Assembly (NCBI GenBank): GCA_945861765.1
Contig: CAMAWP010000024.1
Coordinates: forward strand, 1 to 39,151
Length of the DNA stretch: 39,151 bases
Reading direction: 5' to 3'
Origin: Akkermansia muciniphila
GTDB lineage: Bacteria; Verrucomicrobiota; Verrucomicrobiia; Limisphaerales; SIBE01
Shown: one piece after another, positions 25,846-35,061 of the stretch
Position numbering within the stretch: the stretch's first letter is position 1
Layout: every line of letters starts with the position of its first letter
Program-made: the position numbers and the translations under genes
The notes under the pieces: model-generated
The model's database searches: none
Seen by the model: the letters and a program-made list of their open reading frames with translations, nothing else
Told to the model about the DNA's origin: nothing

Positions 25846-27552
25846 CTACTTCGGAGTTCTCAAAAGCAGCAACCAGTCGCCCTCATCGGGAGTGGCAAAC
25901 TGAATTGCCTTATCGTTCACCACCGCGACGACGGAGGAACTTTTCCCGGTGCGCGGGTTGAACCAGGTGGCCGAGAAATCTCGCGGGAGGCTCTTCTGAA
26001 AAATGTCCACCGTCCGGTCTTCCGGAATGTAGATGACAACCAAGTCGCCGGCATCGGATCGGGCCGCAGCGATGTGGCGGCGCGGAGCTTCGTTGCCGGG
26101 TTGGCGCGCCAACACGTCCGAAGAGGGTCTCAATCTCCAAAAATCAATCAACGTAAAAAAACTGGCTAAGTGAGCCATCTGTTCAGCCCCGGGCATTCGC
26201 AAGGCTTCACGCCAAGGAAGGGGCACACCGGTATTCGGATGGTCCGTCGGCGGCTTAGTCCCATCGTCCCAGCCCCAGACGCCGTGACCGCCATACGTCA
26301 CACCGGCTGTCGGAGAGCTGAGCAAACTCCAATAGATGGCCCGACGAACGGTGTGAGGGCTAATCCGAGCTTTGGATTGATACGCCACATGATTCTCATA
26401 GGGCGGCTCCAAATTGATCAAAGGACGTGATGGCGACTTTTTCCAGTCGGTCGAGGGCGGTCCTTCGAACATCCATTTCAAGGCTTTATCATCATCTCCG
26501 TGGCCGCTCTGGTAGCCTTGGATATCGAGCCACTTCTCTTCGCGAAAGTCATCGAGCACCCAATGCATGCCACCGGGATGGAGCATTACGGGAGCATGCG
26601 GTTCATCACCGAAGACAGCGCGGCCGATCCGTTTCCAGCGCTCGGCTTTGGCACCTCGGTAATCCCCATCGCCAGGCAGAATCCAGATCACATCGTTCGC
26701 GCTCCATCGAGCCACCATGTAACGGGCGAGCAGAATGGCTTGGTCTTCTTGAAGAGAATAACCGGGGTTGATCTGTGGACTGGACCCGCCTCCGATGGCC
26801 CAAAGCAAAACGGGCACGCTCAGAAGTCCAGCACGGTTCAAGGCATCGGCTTTCTCGTCGAGCTTTTGAAAGAATTTAGGGTTGATAGCGATCCGATCCT
26901 GGCCGGTAAATGCGGGTTGCCCTTCGCGGTCTCCCTTCGGCGAAGCCCGCCATTGCGTCGTGACCCATTGCACCGCTGTAAACTTTTGGCGGTTCCGTTC
27001 TCGCAGGTAGAAATCCCATTCGTCCGGCGCTGATAACAGCGCGGCATTCCAACCGGTATCAGCCAGCCAGAAAAACGGTGTCCCGTCTTCATGCGCCAGA
27101 TAATGACCGTCCTTGGAAACATGGACTGGACCATGTTTGTCGAAACTGGTCTTACCCTTCGCGGCCGTGCAGATAAAGGTCCCCGATTGATTTTGCAGTC
27201 CGCTGTTTTTCACGTCTGAACAGGATGTCGAGTAAAACCATTTACCCACTTGATCGGGCGAAAATCGAACTCTCCAAGTACGGTCACCATCCCAGAATCC
27301 GTCAATCATGCGGCTGTTCCCGGATGGCGAGGTGAAGATGATGCGGAGTTGAACGGCTTGAACTGGATTCTCGTAAGCTTGACTGCTTCTGAAAGCCGCC
27401 TCGAAACGATCCCATTTCGAAACAAGAGTCAGTTTATCGGCGGCCCCTATGGAAAGCCCACCGCGCAGCGCGAGAAGGAACAATAGACCAGCCACGCAAC
27501 GGGGGCCGAACGCATTCCAAAACCGGCTCGATAATGGGAGAAAAATATTCAT
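25846..27552 (-). CDS. Secreted DUF4038/DUF5060 glycoside hydrolase-like (apiosidase-like) protein
   Basis: A 568-residue exported protein. After the signal region (about 20-38) comes a DUF5060 beta domain (WDRFEAAFRSSQAYENPVQ to VRFSPDQVGKWFYSTSC). A TIM-barrel DUF4038 domain follows from about 145 to 450 (YLAHEDGTPFFWLADTGWNAALL; NRAGLLSVPVLLWAIGG; LDIQGYQSGHGDD; PLINLEPPYENH, whose Glu is a plausible catalytic acid; VRRAIYWSLLSSPTAGVTYGGHGVWGW). A C-terminal beta domain near 470-568 resembles the putative collagen-binding domain of this group (LVVIYIPEDRTVDI; FNPRTGKSSSV). Relatives include apiosidases acting on plant rhamnogalacturonan, so a role in plant polysaccharide breakdown is likely, but the substrate is not proven. 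Confidence 0.9.
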   Translation of the reverse strand: MNIFLPLSSRFWNAFGPRCVAGLLFLLALRGGLSIGAADKLTLVSKWDRFEAAFRSSQAYENPVQAVQLRIIFTSPSGNSRMIDGFWDGDRTWRVRFSPDQVGKWFYSTSCSDVKNSGLQNQSGTFICTAAKGKTSFDKHGPVHVSKDGHYLAHEDGTPFFWLADTGWNAALLSAPDEWDFYLRERNRQKFTAVQWVTTQWRASPKGDREGQPAFTGQDRIAINPKFFQKLDEKADALNRAGLLSVPVLLWAIGGGSSPQINPGYSLQEDQAILLARYMVARWSANDVIWILPGDGDYRGAKAERWKRIGRAVFGDEPHAPVMLHPGGMHWVLDDFREEKWLDIQGYQSGHGDDDKALKWMFEGPPSTDWKKSPSRPLINLEPPYENHVAYQSKARISPHTVRRAIYWSLLSSPTAGVTYGGHGVWGWDDGTKPPTDHPNTGVPLPWREALRMPGAEQMAHLASFFTLIDFWRLRPSSDVLARQPGNEAPRRHIAAARSDAGDLVVIYIPEDRTVDIFQKSLPRDFSATWFNPRTGKSSSVVAVVNDKAIQFATPDEGDWLLLLRTPK

Positions 27553-27742
27553 ACAAATTAATTGCCTCGGATTGATCGGGGCGCATTCTGAAAAAAAATC
27601 CGTGCAGTGTCAAACCGTTGCGAGCGTTCGCGGCGGAATGATAAGCAGCGGATCGTGGGCGACAGCCTTGTGCCAATACCTGCGGAGTGTTCGGTCGGCG
27701 GCCTTTTGTTTGAGCTAGGCAGTCTCGATGGGACCACCCATG
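27553..27742. other. Short intergenic stretch, nothing recognised
   Basis: 190 bases between the glycosidase-like gene and the GH57 gene, both on the - strand. It presumably holds the promoter of the former. No repeat or RNA gene is apparent. Confidence 0.4.
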
Positions 27743-29317
27743 TCATGTCCAATAATGGTAATTGACGTCCGGAAATACGTTGTCCAGCCATTCGATTTTG
27801 GCGAGCCATTCTTCGTCCACAACATTGCTCGTGATCTGCTCGTGCAGAGCGTTGAATCGCAATAAATGGTCTGTGACTCGTCTGCGAGCATACTCCGGGC
27901 TCGTCCCGGTGCGCAGAATAAAAGGCCAATCACTCGCTTGCGCCAGGAGCAATTCCCGAGCGGATTGTTTCAAAGCACGTTCCAAGAGCCCGGTGGCTTG
28001 CGGAAAACATCGGGCCAAGCTCGTCATTCGCTCCTGCGCAACCTGCAAATGTGGGTAAATCCACTCGTTTGTTTCATTGAGCCAGACCTTCCAATAGCCT
28101 TCCTCACCCCAACTCGACGGGCTTGGCTGGGCGACTTGCTGTGTCGGATGTTCGCGCAGATATTCCTCCGGCGTGATCAACGAAAACACATCCTGGTCGT
28201 AGATCGCTTTGCGGAAGAAGCAATCGAGAAACTCCGGCCCCTCGTACCACCAGTGTCCAAACAATTCCGCATCGTAGGGTGCCAGAATTATCGGTGGCCG
28301 ATCCATAATACCGGCGAGATGCTGGATCTGCTGCATTCTCGCATCGAGAAAATGTCCAGCATGGTCGGCAGCAGCCTGTAGCGCCAGAGCGCGATCATAG
28401 ATTGTTTTTCCAGCGGTAGCGCCTGTAATTGAATGATATTTGATGCCGGTGAAACTGCGCTGCGGCGGCGCGGGCAGATGAGGCTTCAAATAATCGTAGT
28501 CCAGGTCGAACCCGATGTCCCTGTAGAAATCCCTATACCGGCTGTCCCCTGGATAGCCTTCGTGCTTGCTCCACACCTGCTTCGCGGAATCCAAATCCCG
28601 GCCGAACGCCGCGATGCCGTTCGGGGTAAAGAGAGGCGCAAAAACGCCATACCGCGGCCGAGGATTAGCGTGGAGAATGCCGTGGGTTTCAGTGATAAAC
28701 CATCGAATGTTCGCCTCTTGTAAAACGGAATCCACCCTCGGCGTATAGCCGCATTCCGGCAACCAGATGCCTCGAGGATCACACCCGAAGCAGCCGCGAT
28801 AATGATCGCAGGCGACCAGAACTTGCGCTCGAATTGAAGAAGGGGCATCGTCCAGCAACGGCAGAAAAGCGTGCGTGGCCGCAGAAGTAATAATCTCCAG
28901 CTTGTTCAGGTCTTGAAAACCGCGAAAGGCTTCAACGAGGTTCTGGTCATAACGGAGATAGGTATCACGGATCTTTTTGAAACGCTCCAAGTAACCTTCA
29001 GCCAATGGCCTCAGCGCACGGTCCCAATACGCGCGATGGGTTTCTTTTTCCCCAAGCTCGATCAACCCATTGAGGTAGCGGACATAACGATCCTGGAGCA
29101 GCGGATCGAGCAACATGGAACAGAGAGTCGGGGAGAGTGTGATCGTCAGCCGAGTATTCATCCCATCTCGCAGCCATCCTTCCATGACCTGGAGGAGAGG
29201 GACGTAAGTCTCAGTGATCGCCTCGTAAAGCCAGTTCTCTTCCAGAAAAGTGTCATGCTCTGCGTGACGAACGTAAGGTAAATGCGCATGGAGGATGAGT
29301 GACAGGTAGCCGTGCAT
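27743..29317 (-). CDS. Glycoside hydrolase family 57, 1,4-alpha-glucan branching enzyme-like
   Basis: Probably introduces alpha-1,6 branches into glycogen-like glucan, in the cytoplasm. The ATG at 29317 gives MHGYLSLILHAHLPYVRH, the normal GH57 start with its conserved HxH; an upstream in-frame start at 29419 would add 34 residues without family similarity. The 524-residue product has HAHLPYVR at 10-17, the nucleophile region GIWLPECGY with Glu188, GIKYHSITG, and PYDAELFGHWWYEGPEF with the acid/base Asp349 and the GHWW block. The C-terminal helical part (ERALKQSARELLLAQASDWPFI) matches the branching-enzyme type. Length is that of the family. It is the last gene before the small protein at 29.5 kb. 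Confidence 0.92.
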   Translation of the reverse strand: MHGYLSLILHAHLPYVRHAEHDTFLEENWLYEAITETYVPLLQVMEGWLRDGMNTRLTITLSPTLCSMLLDPLLQDRYVRYLNGLIELGEKETHRAYWDRALRPLAEGYLERFKKIRDTYLRYDQNLVEAFRGFQDLNKLEIITSAATHAFLPLLDDAPSSIRAQVLVACDHYRGCFGCDPRGIWLPECGYTPRVDSVLQEANIRWFITETHGILHANPRPRYGVFAPLFTPNGIAAFGRDLDSAKQVWSKHEGYPGDSRYRDFYRDIGFDLDYDYLKPHLPAPPQRSFTGIKYHSITGATAGKTIYDRALALQAAADHAGHFLDARMQQIQHLAGIMDRPPIILAPYDAELFGHWWYEGPEFLDCFFRKAIYDQDVFSLITPEEYLREHPTQQVAQPSPSSWGEEGYWKVWLNETNEWIYPHLQVAQERMTSLARCFPQATGLLERALKQSARELLLAQASDWPFILRTGTSPEYARRRVTDHLLRFNALHEQITSNVVDEEWLAKIEWLDNVFPDVNYHYWT

Positions 29318-29491
29318 GAATTTCGAGGATAAAAGCTCAACACACGACGCAAAGCAAGTCGCACTTTGGACTTTCCGGCCTTGCGTTCTCAGGTCGTGTA
29401 AAGAACGCAACAACAGCACAGCAGCTCGGGTTCCACATGAGACTTCACCCGCTTCGCCGTAGCGTCAGGTGCCCGGTAACGAGTGCCTCTG

Positions 29492-29734
29492 TTAGTTCGC
29501 GTAATTCACGCGGGACAGGGTGGACGGGGTAGGACAGGCTGATTTTCTTCGAGTGGTGGCGAAATCGGCCTGCTCCGGACCTGCAGAGTGGGCTGGCTGA
29601 ATGTCTCGCGCATGATCCACAATCTGCCTCATCCGATTAAACCACCAACGAGCTCGCCGCAAGCGCGGTTGGCGGCGGATAATGGGACGGAATGCCGATG
29701 AACTGTCAAAGCTAAGTTCCATTTGTTGTTTCAT
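29492..29734 (-). CDS. Small conserved Verrucomicrobia-type protein (80 aa)
   Basis: The ATG at 29734 opens an 80-residue, strongly basic product starting MKQQMELSF and containing RRARWWFNRMRQIVDHA followed by QPAHSAGPEQADF. The block RARWW-x-MRxxVDxA-x-QPA-xxx-PEQ recalls a small protein family that occurs in several copies in verrucomicrobial genomes; I know of no assigned function. The frame is open further upstream to 29845, but that part lacks family features. It stands alone between the GH57 gene and the polysaccharide locus. Confidence 0.55.
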   Translation of the reverse strand: MKQQMELSFDSSSAFRPIIRRQPRLRRARWWFNRMRQIVDHARDIQPAHSAGPEQADFATTRRKSACPTPSTLSRVNYAN

Positions 29735-29981
29735 AATAATTTTCAGAACGCTAAGGGGAGCGATGGGACAAAGAGTGTCCAAGCGAAGAATTACCTTGGT
29801 GAAAGGCGATCCCAAATTGTCGCGTGGATTTAACCCAGCAAACATTGACGCGAGCCTCCAGCACGGCCGTGCTTCAGCGGGTTTACGATGGGTAACGAGG
29901 GATCTACGCGAGAACTCGCGGCAGATTCCGGCCTAGAGTAGAACTCTGAAGAGGTTTATTTGGACAGCGCCGCGCGACTCG

Positions 29982-31121
29982 TCAACTGACAGTCCGAGTG
30001 CGTCGGCCGTGGCTTCCATTGAAGATTCGCTCGTAAACCGCGGCATATCGGGCAACCACATTCGATGCCGATCTCAAACGAACTGCCTCACGCATGGCCT
30101 CGGGACGCAACGAAGAACCTTCAGACTTCAGAACGAGCCTGAGCTTGTCGGCCAAATCCACCGCATTGTCTGGCTCAAATAATAAACCCGTTGTGGGCGG
30201 AGACATGATGTCCAAGTTGCCCCCACTGGCTGAGACCAACGCGGGCCGACCCAAAGCCAACGCTTCGATGAGCGCTACGGAACATGGTTCGTTGGTTGAA
30301 GGAAGCACAAACCAATCGGCCTGGCGTACGCAATCAGCTACGGAATGCGTCGGGCCGCGAAACAAAAACTCATTTTCTAAATCGTGTTGTCGGACGAGCT
30401 GTCGTAACTCGGGATCGTATTTCTGTGAGTCCGAATCCCCCGGAGTAGGCCCCCAATGCGAAAACTCGATTTGCCGCCGCTCAGCTTCCGGCATTTGAGC
30501 CAATGCCTGGACGATCAAATGCCAGTTTTTCCAGCGCATAATATTACCTACACCCACCAAACGCAGCGGACGCCGATCTGAAGCAGCCTCGGCGGCAGCG
30601 AACGGCTCATCGAAAAATCTATCGGCGCAACAAGCAGAGATGATGTTTACCTTCGGAGACTCTTCCCGTAGTCCGTAATGCCTTGCCATGTTCGGAGTGA
30701 GCACCACGGTGTGAAAGCCGGGGCGGCATGCCGCGCGTTGATACAATCCAACCCGTCGCGCGTAAGAATGATTGGTAAATAGAACTGGCCGACGGAGCCA
30801 CGCCGTCAGACCCAAAGCTACAAAAAGCGTCCCCCTAGTATGGGCGTGGACAACATCGAAAGGCTCTTTCAACAACAGTTTCTTGAGTTCAAAGAAAGCG
30901 CGGAAAGCCCGGACGAGGATCGCCAGATGATTGGGTGAATCACTGCAAATATGGCGGCTATACCTAAAAGTCAAAGGCGGGCGGCGACCTTCGACAAAAT
31001 CTCGATTAACCCAGACTGTATGTTCCCAGCCCCTGGATTGGCTGGCCAAACGCAAATTCCTAATAACCGAAAGGATACCTCCCATATCCTCCCGTTCACC
31101 TGTCAGGTGAAGAATCTTCAT
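29982..31121 (-). CDS. Glycosyltransferase family 4
   Basis: The 379-residue GT-B enzyme begins MKILHLTGEREDMGGILSVI, the usual Gly-rich acceptor-domain start, and has DVVHAHTRGTLFVALG in the N-terminal domain and VGVGNIMRWKNWHLIVQAL at the start of the donor domain. The GT4 E-x7-E motif lies in STNEPCSVALIEALALGRPALVSASGG. It probably adds a sugar to a lipid-linked surface polysaccharide at the cytoplasmic face of the membrane; donor and acceptor are unknown. Its start overlaps the end of the polymerase-like gene by 4 bases (31118-31121), so the two are translationally coupled. Confidence 0.93.
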   Translation of the reverse strand: MKILHLTGEREDMGGILSVIRNLRLASQSRGWEHTVWVNRDFVEGRRPPLTFRYSRHICSDSPNHLAILVRAFRAFFELKKLLLKEPFDVVHAHTRGTLFVALGLTAWLRRPVLFTNHSYARRVGLYQRAACRPGFHTVVLTPNMARHYGLREESPKVNIISACCADRFFDEPFAAAEAASDRRPLRLVGVGNIMRWKNWHLIVQALAQMPEAERRQIEFSHWGPTPGDSDSQKYDPELRQLVRQHDLENEFLFRGPTHSVADCVRQADWFVLPSTNEPCSVALIEALALGRPALVSASGGNLDIMSPPTTGLLFEPDNAVDLADKLRLVLKSEGSSLRPEAMREAVRLRSASNVVARYAAVYERIFNGSHGRRTRTVS

Positions 31122-32632
31122 CCCAGCGCCGGAGACTCAAGGCGTGCCCGTAATTGGACATGGCAAGCCAGCAACATGCCCGCCTGCAAAGAGAAGGTCT
31201 TCATCGCATACTCACTGTCACCGTGCAAAAACAGAAATGCGAACGCGTTGGCGATCCATAACCCCGAGACGACCGCGCACATGCGTGAGAAATAATCCTC
31301 GCACCCGTACAGCCGGAGAAATGACAGGATACGCCAGGCCAACACAGTTCCCGCTGCTAGAAAAATAATCATGGCGGTGGTGCCGAAAACTCCCGTGTTC
31401 ACCATCAGTCCAATAAACCCGTTGAAAAATCTCCCCTGATTGACGTGCGTGGTAATCGTGCTCGGGTCCCATTGCCAGGAGTAGTCGGTCGTTGACAGCC
31501 CGAAACCTCGCCCGGTCCAGAAATACTGTGGAATCAAATCCATGCCGATCTTGCGCAACATGCGTCGGGTCTCGAACGTGGCATCGCCATCCTGTTTAGC
31601 TTGCTTGTCTATGGAGAGAGCCGGGAGAACGGAAAGAGCGCGTTGAACGGCCAACGGCATCCGGTCGGCAAAACCGTAGAGACAGAACAGAACAAGAACC
31701 AGGGTCGCCCCGCCCGCGAAAACGTTGTGCATCGCAAAGAAGCGCTGGGCGTACGCGCAAAAGACAAACACCCCGACGACAATAATCGCGAGATACCGAT
31801 GGCCACTGAGCAGTCCTAAACCCAGGATTCCGATTAATGCGGGTATCAAGAGAAGAGCCTTTCTGCTGAAAAAATCTCGCAGGCTGAACATGATGAGCGT
31901 GAGACAAAACAGCCCGCTACTGACGATGTACAAGGACTGAAAGCGCCGAATTCCAAACCGAGACGCTTGCATCTCGAAGTTCACCGCATCCCCGGACAAT
32001 TCGAAGAACTGCAGGAGGAAAAACATTCCTTCGGGCGCGACCGACAAAACAAAGTCCGAGATCAAGTAAGTGACCGTAAACAAACACTGGAGAATGTAGA
32101 GACGAAGCAAAAGCTTTTCATCGAGTCGGGACATGATGAACAGCCACGGAAAAATGGCACAGGTCAACTGCTGAAAATAAAAGCGTCCTCCCATTTGGTC
32201 TGAACCAAGAATGCGGAGACCCACACCGCGATAAAACATGGTGATCACCAACACGGCGACATAGGCGATCAGACCGACAAAAAGCCACCGATTCTCTCTG
32301 GTCTCCCGATTAAAGTTCGGTGCATACTTCCGCATGGAGATGGTGATGATCAAGCCGGACCAGCCAAGCAAGGCCGCAAACTCCCACATGTAAGGACGTC
32401 CTGGAAACAGAGGGACAATCAACGCGGAGCTGAAAGTGGCCACCGAAAGATAGACGGAGAGGATCGAATGGTAGGGCAAGAGCAACAACCAGAGAAATCC
32501 GGTGAAGCCGAACGCCATTAACCAGACATTAGCTGCCAGAAAGTAGCCGCTGGCAATAGCCGCCAAAGCAATGAGACTAAACCAAAAGAGCTGCTGGAAT
32601 TTCAGCCTATGGTCGATTGAATTCGAAATCAT
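31118..32632 (-). CDS. O-antigen polymerase/ligase-like (Wzy/WaaL) membrane protein
   Basis: The 504-residue product is almost entirely hydrophobic, with about ten or more membrane segments (for example FWFSLIALAAIASGYFLAANVWLMA and ALLLIPALIGILGLGLLSGHRYLAI). A larger hydrophilic loop in the C-terminal half holds DLIPQYFWTGRGFGLSTTDYSW and VNQGRFFNGFIGLMVNTGVFG. That is the pattern of the Wzy_C/O-antigen ligase family, with a GxGxG-like loop and an H/N-rich turn. It would polymerise or transfer surface polysaccharide at the periplasmic face. Polymerase and ligase cannot be separated by sequence. It starts the - strand pair with the GT4 gene. Confidence 0.88.
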   Translation of the reverse strand: MISNSIDHRLKFQQLFWFSLIALAAIASGYFLAANVWLMAFGFTGFLWLLLLPYHSILSVYLSVATFSSALIVPLFPGRPYMWEFAALLGWSGLIITISMRKYAPNFNRETRENRWLFVGLIAYVAVLVITMFYRGVGLRILGSDQMGGRFYFQQLTCAIFPWLFIMSRLDEKLLLRLYILQCLFTVTYLISDFVLSVAPEGMFFLLQFFELSGDAVNFEMQASRFGIRRFQSLYIVSSGLFCLTLIMFSLRDFFSRKALLLIPALIGILGLGLLSGHRYLAIIVVGVFVFCAYAQRFFAMHNVFAGGATLVLVLFCLYGFADRMPLAVQRALSVLPALSIDKQAKQDGDATFETRRMLRKIGMDLIPQYFWTGRGFGLSTTDYSWQWDPSTITTHVNQGRFFNGFIGLMVNTGVFGTTAMIIFLAAGTVLAWRILSFLRLYGCEDYFSRMCAVVSGLWIANAFAFLFLHGDSEYAMKTFSLQAGMLLACHVQLRARLESPALG

Positions 32633-32751
32633 GATTCTCTTATATCCGCAAAATATTTTAGCGCAATCAGCTTTCCAAAATCAAGCCGCACCTGTCATTT
32701 GATCTTTATCCGCCTGGCTAATGCGTTCATTAATAGAAACCAATCTAATCA
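32633..32751. promoter_or_regulatory. Divergent intergenic region with likely promoters for both sides
   Basis: This 119-base AT-rich gap separates the start codons of the polymerase-like gene (-) and the GT4 gene (+), so promoters for both must lie here or overlap it. Exact -35/-10 boxes are not clear to the eye. Confidence 0.4.
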
Positions 32752-33945
32752 ATGAACCAAATCAGGCTCACGCATTATTTTACCTTTTCTAGAAGCTTAG
32801 GGGGCGTTGAATCGATCTTGCGACGCCATCTGACCAGGGATTTGAGTTCGGGTATCGAGTCGAAGATACTCGCGTTCTTCGAGCCCGAACAGTTCTCATC
32901 TGCCCGGATTGGGTGCCTAGGCCTCACGTGGCGGGATTGCGTTGCTTCGGCTCGCCGCAAATTCCGCCACGCACTTCGGGAAGCGCAACCGGACGTCGCC
33001 ATCTATCACAATTCCTGGGGCCTGCCCTTCCTGGCAGACTTGGACAAGGCAACTCGCCGGATCTCCCTGATCCATACTGATGCGCCTAATATTACGCAGC
33101 TCTTCGCCTCCGGAGAAGGCCTGGTGGACGGAATCATGTGCGTCAGCGACCAACTGGCGGCACAAGCTCGGAGATCGCTGCCGCTCCTTGACCCATCGCG
33201 CATCACGGTGCTTCCTTATCCAATCTCTGCCCCGGACCAGACTGCCCATCATTCACCCATGCAGAATCGTCCAGTGGTGTGCGGATTCGTTGGGCGGGTG
33301 ATTAAGGAGCAGAAACGGGTGGACAGGCTGCCACGGCTTTGCGAAACGTTGGATCGAAACAAGATCGATTATCGATTCGAGATTCTTGGCGACGGCCCGA
33401 TGCGCAAGGGCCTCGAACAGCGGTTTCGGAAAAATCCAAAAGTTGTCTTCCACGGACGAAAAGAGGGCGATGCCTATTGGCAAGCGCTAGGGGGATGGGA
33501 TGCGGCGATCTTTGTGAGCGATTACGAAGGTTTGCCGATCTCTTTGATCGAGGCCCTGAGCCAGGGGGTGCTGCCCATCTATCCGAGCATTCAGAGCGGG
33601 GGTGACCCTTACACCGCGAAGGTTCGGCCGGACCTCCTCTATCCGCCCGAGGACTTCGAAGCCGTCGCAAACGTTCTGAAGACGCTCCAGAAAACTCCTG
33701 AGCAAGAAATCCGATCCCTGCGCGAGGTTGGCCGGCGATTGGCCGCTCCGCACTGCGGGGATTCCTACGAACGAGCTTTTTCACAGTTCGTTCGGCAGAT
33801 TGCCGAATGGCCGAGAATTTCGTCAAGCGAGATGCCTCCCCGTCCGTTCTACATCAGTGACTACTGTCCCTTTGCGGCACTCCGGCGATTTCATTACCGC
33901 GGGTTTTTCAGGAGGAACGATGACTCGATCCGTCAAAGGCTATAA
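32752..33945 (+). CDS. Glycosyltransferase family 4 (surface polysaccharide)
   Basis: The 397-residue GT-B enzyme has the GT4 pattern: LGGVESILRRHL near the start, DGIMCVSDQLAAQAR, VVCGFVGRVIKEQKRVDRLP at the donor domain start, YRFEILGDGPMRKGLEQRF, and the E-x7-E motif in VSDYEGLPISLIEALSQGV. It is the only + strand gene of the polysaccharide locus. Its last 6 bases overlap the stop of the convergent CgeB-like gene. Sugar donor and acceptor are unknown. Confidence 0.92.
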   Translation: MNQIRLTHYFTFSRSLGGVESILRRHLTRDLSSGIESKILAFFEPEQFSSARIGCLGLTWRDCVASARRKFRHALREAQPDVAIYHNSWGLPFLADLDKATRRISLIHTDAPNITQLFASGEGLVDGIMCVSDQLAAQARRSLPLLDPSRITVLPYPISAPDQTAHHSPMQNRPVVCGFVGRVIKEQKRVDRLPRLCETLDRNKIDYRFEILGDGPMRKGLEQRFRKNPKVVFHGRKEGDAYWQALGGWDAAIFVSDYEGLPISLIEALSQGVLPIYPSIQSGGDPYTAKVRPDLLYPPEDFEAVANVLKTLQKTPEQEIRSLREVGRRLAAPHCGDSYERAFSQFVRQIAEWPRISSSEMPPRPFYISDYCPFAALRRFHYRGFFRRNDDSIRQRL

Positions 33946-35061
33946 CTCTTCCGCAAGCTCCCTCAACCGAATCCTCCAAGTATGGGCGGAAAAAACGCGG
34001 TGTCTCCCCGCCAAGCCGATTTTCGTCGCCCGTTCTGGCTCCCGCTGAATTCTCTTAATCTGATCCGCAGCCTCCAGCATATTGTGATAGGTCAAGACCT
34101 CTTGACCCACTTCGAACGCGTCAGCGACATCGCTATTATGTTCGGTCAGATAGCAGCAACCGTAACCCGGAAATTCCACGTCCCTAAACTTCAAATAGCT
34201 CGCAAATTGGCCCTGTCGATCTTTTCCCTGGTTCAAGCCGAGCACCATCAGACAGCTCTGCACGAAGGGATAAAAATCCTCGTCTTGAAGCGGCCCTTGC
34301 GCTTGTTTTTTCACGAGAGGCCAAAGCAGTCGGCGCACGCACTTCTCCCATAGCCCGCGCTTGAGGAGCGCGCTCATGACACGTCGGCTTCTCGGCTTAG
34401 GATTGTAAAATGGATTCTGGCCTTCTCCGATCCATCCGTGTCCCCGGATCTCCACCGGGCAACCAAACAACCGCAGGCAACCAAGCTGAGTAATTCTGTT
34501 GGATGTCGGCAGCCCGATGAAAGCCACGCGCCTTCCGGCGGAACGAGCGGCCAGGTCCGGAAGGAATTCTGGATTCAAAGCAAAAGGCCGACGGAACGAG
34601 GGGACGCCGAGCGCCTGATAGCGAGGGAGCGCAGCACTCTCGGGAAACCAGTTTAGAGAAACCACGCGGGCCAGTCCTTCCACTTTCTCGAACATGTGCG
34701 TGCTATCGCAGAAGAAATTAATCCACGGCACTCCCAGTTGAATGGTCTGTTTGACAAGTTCGGTTTCGATATCTTGAGTGAAGCAATAAGAGATGACCGC
34801 ATCCAAACCATGTTGTCGATGAGCGCGCTGGATTTGGTTCCATAGACTCTCGCTTGCGATTCCTCGTTCCTTATCGAGCGGGCCCGCCTCCACATCATGG
34901 CCTTGTCGGGCCCAACTGAAATCAACTGCCTCCGGAATAACCAATTCCTTCACCAAAGGCAGCAAGCCGTCGTAAATATGACGCCGCCACAGCAATCGAT
35001 AATAACCGCCCGCGACATGGCAATCGGGAACAAGTGCAAAGATTTTTTCCAGCGATCTCAC
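33940..35061 (-). CDS. CgeB-like glycosyltransferase (GT-B fold)
   Basis: The 373-residue product resembles glycosyltransferases of the CgeB / Glyco_trans_1_2 type. The C-terminal part shows the hallmark order: SCLMVLGLNQGKDRQGQ, then YLKFRDVEFPGYGCCYLTEHNSD, then VLTYHNMLEAADQIKRI and HRVFSAHTWRIRLREL. The N-terminal part has VPWINFFCDSTHMFEK and GRRVAFIGLPTSNR. It is the last gene of the five-gene operon beginning with the FkbM genes and overlaps the methyltransferase gene by 4 bases. The sugar transferred is unknown. Confidence 0.82.
   Translation of the reverse strand: MRSLEKIFALVPDCHVAGGYYRLLWRRHIYDGLLPLVKELVIPEAVDFSWARQGHDVEAGPLDKERGIASESLWNQIQRAHRQHGLDAVISYCFTQDIETELVKQTIQLGVPWINFFCDSTHMFEKVEGLARVVSLNWFPESAALPRYQALGVPSFRRPFALNPEFLPDLAARSAGRRVAFIGLPTSNRITQLGCLRLFGCPVEIRGHGWIGEGQNPFYNPKPRSRRVMSALLKRGLWEKCVRRLLWPLVKKQAQGPLQDEDFYPFVQSCLMVLGLNQGKDRQGQFASYLKFRDVEFPGYGCCYLTEHNSDVADAFEVGQEVLTYHNMLEAADQIKRIQREPERATKIGLAGRHRVFSAHTWRIRLRELAEEL

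Noticed and set aside
26500..27033. A 177-codon + strand frame opposite the DUF4038 gene
   Set aside because: It is a shadow of the conserved glycosidase-like gene in another frame.
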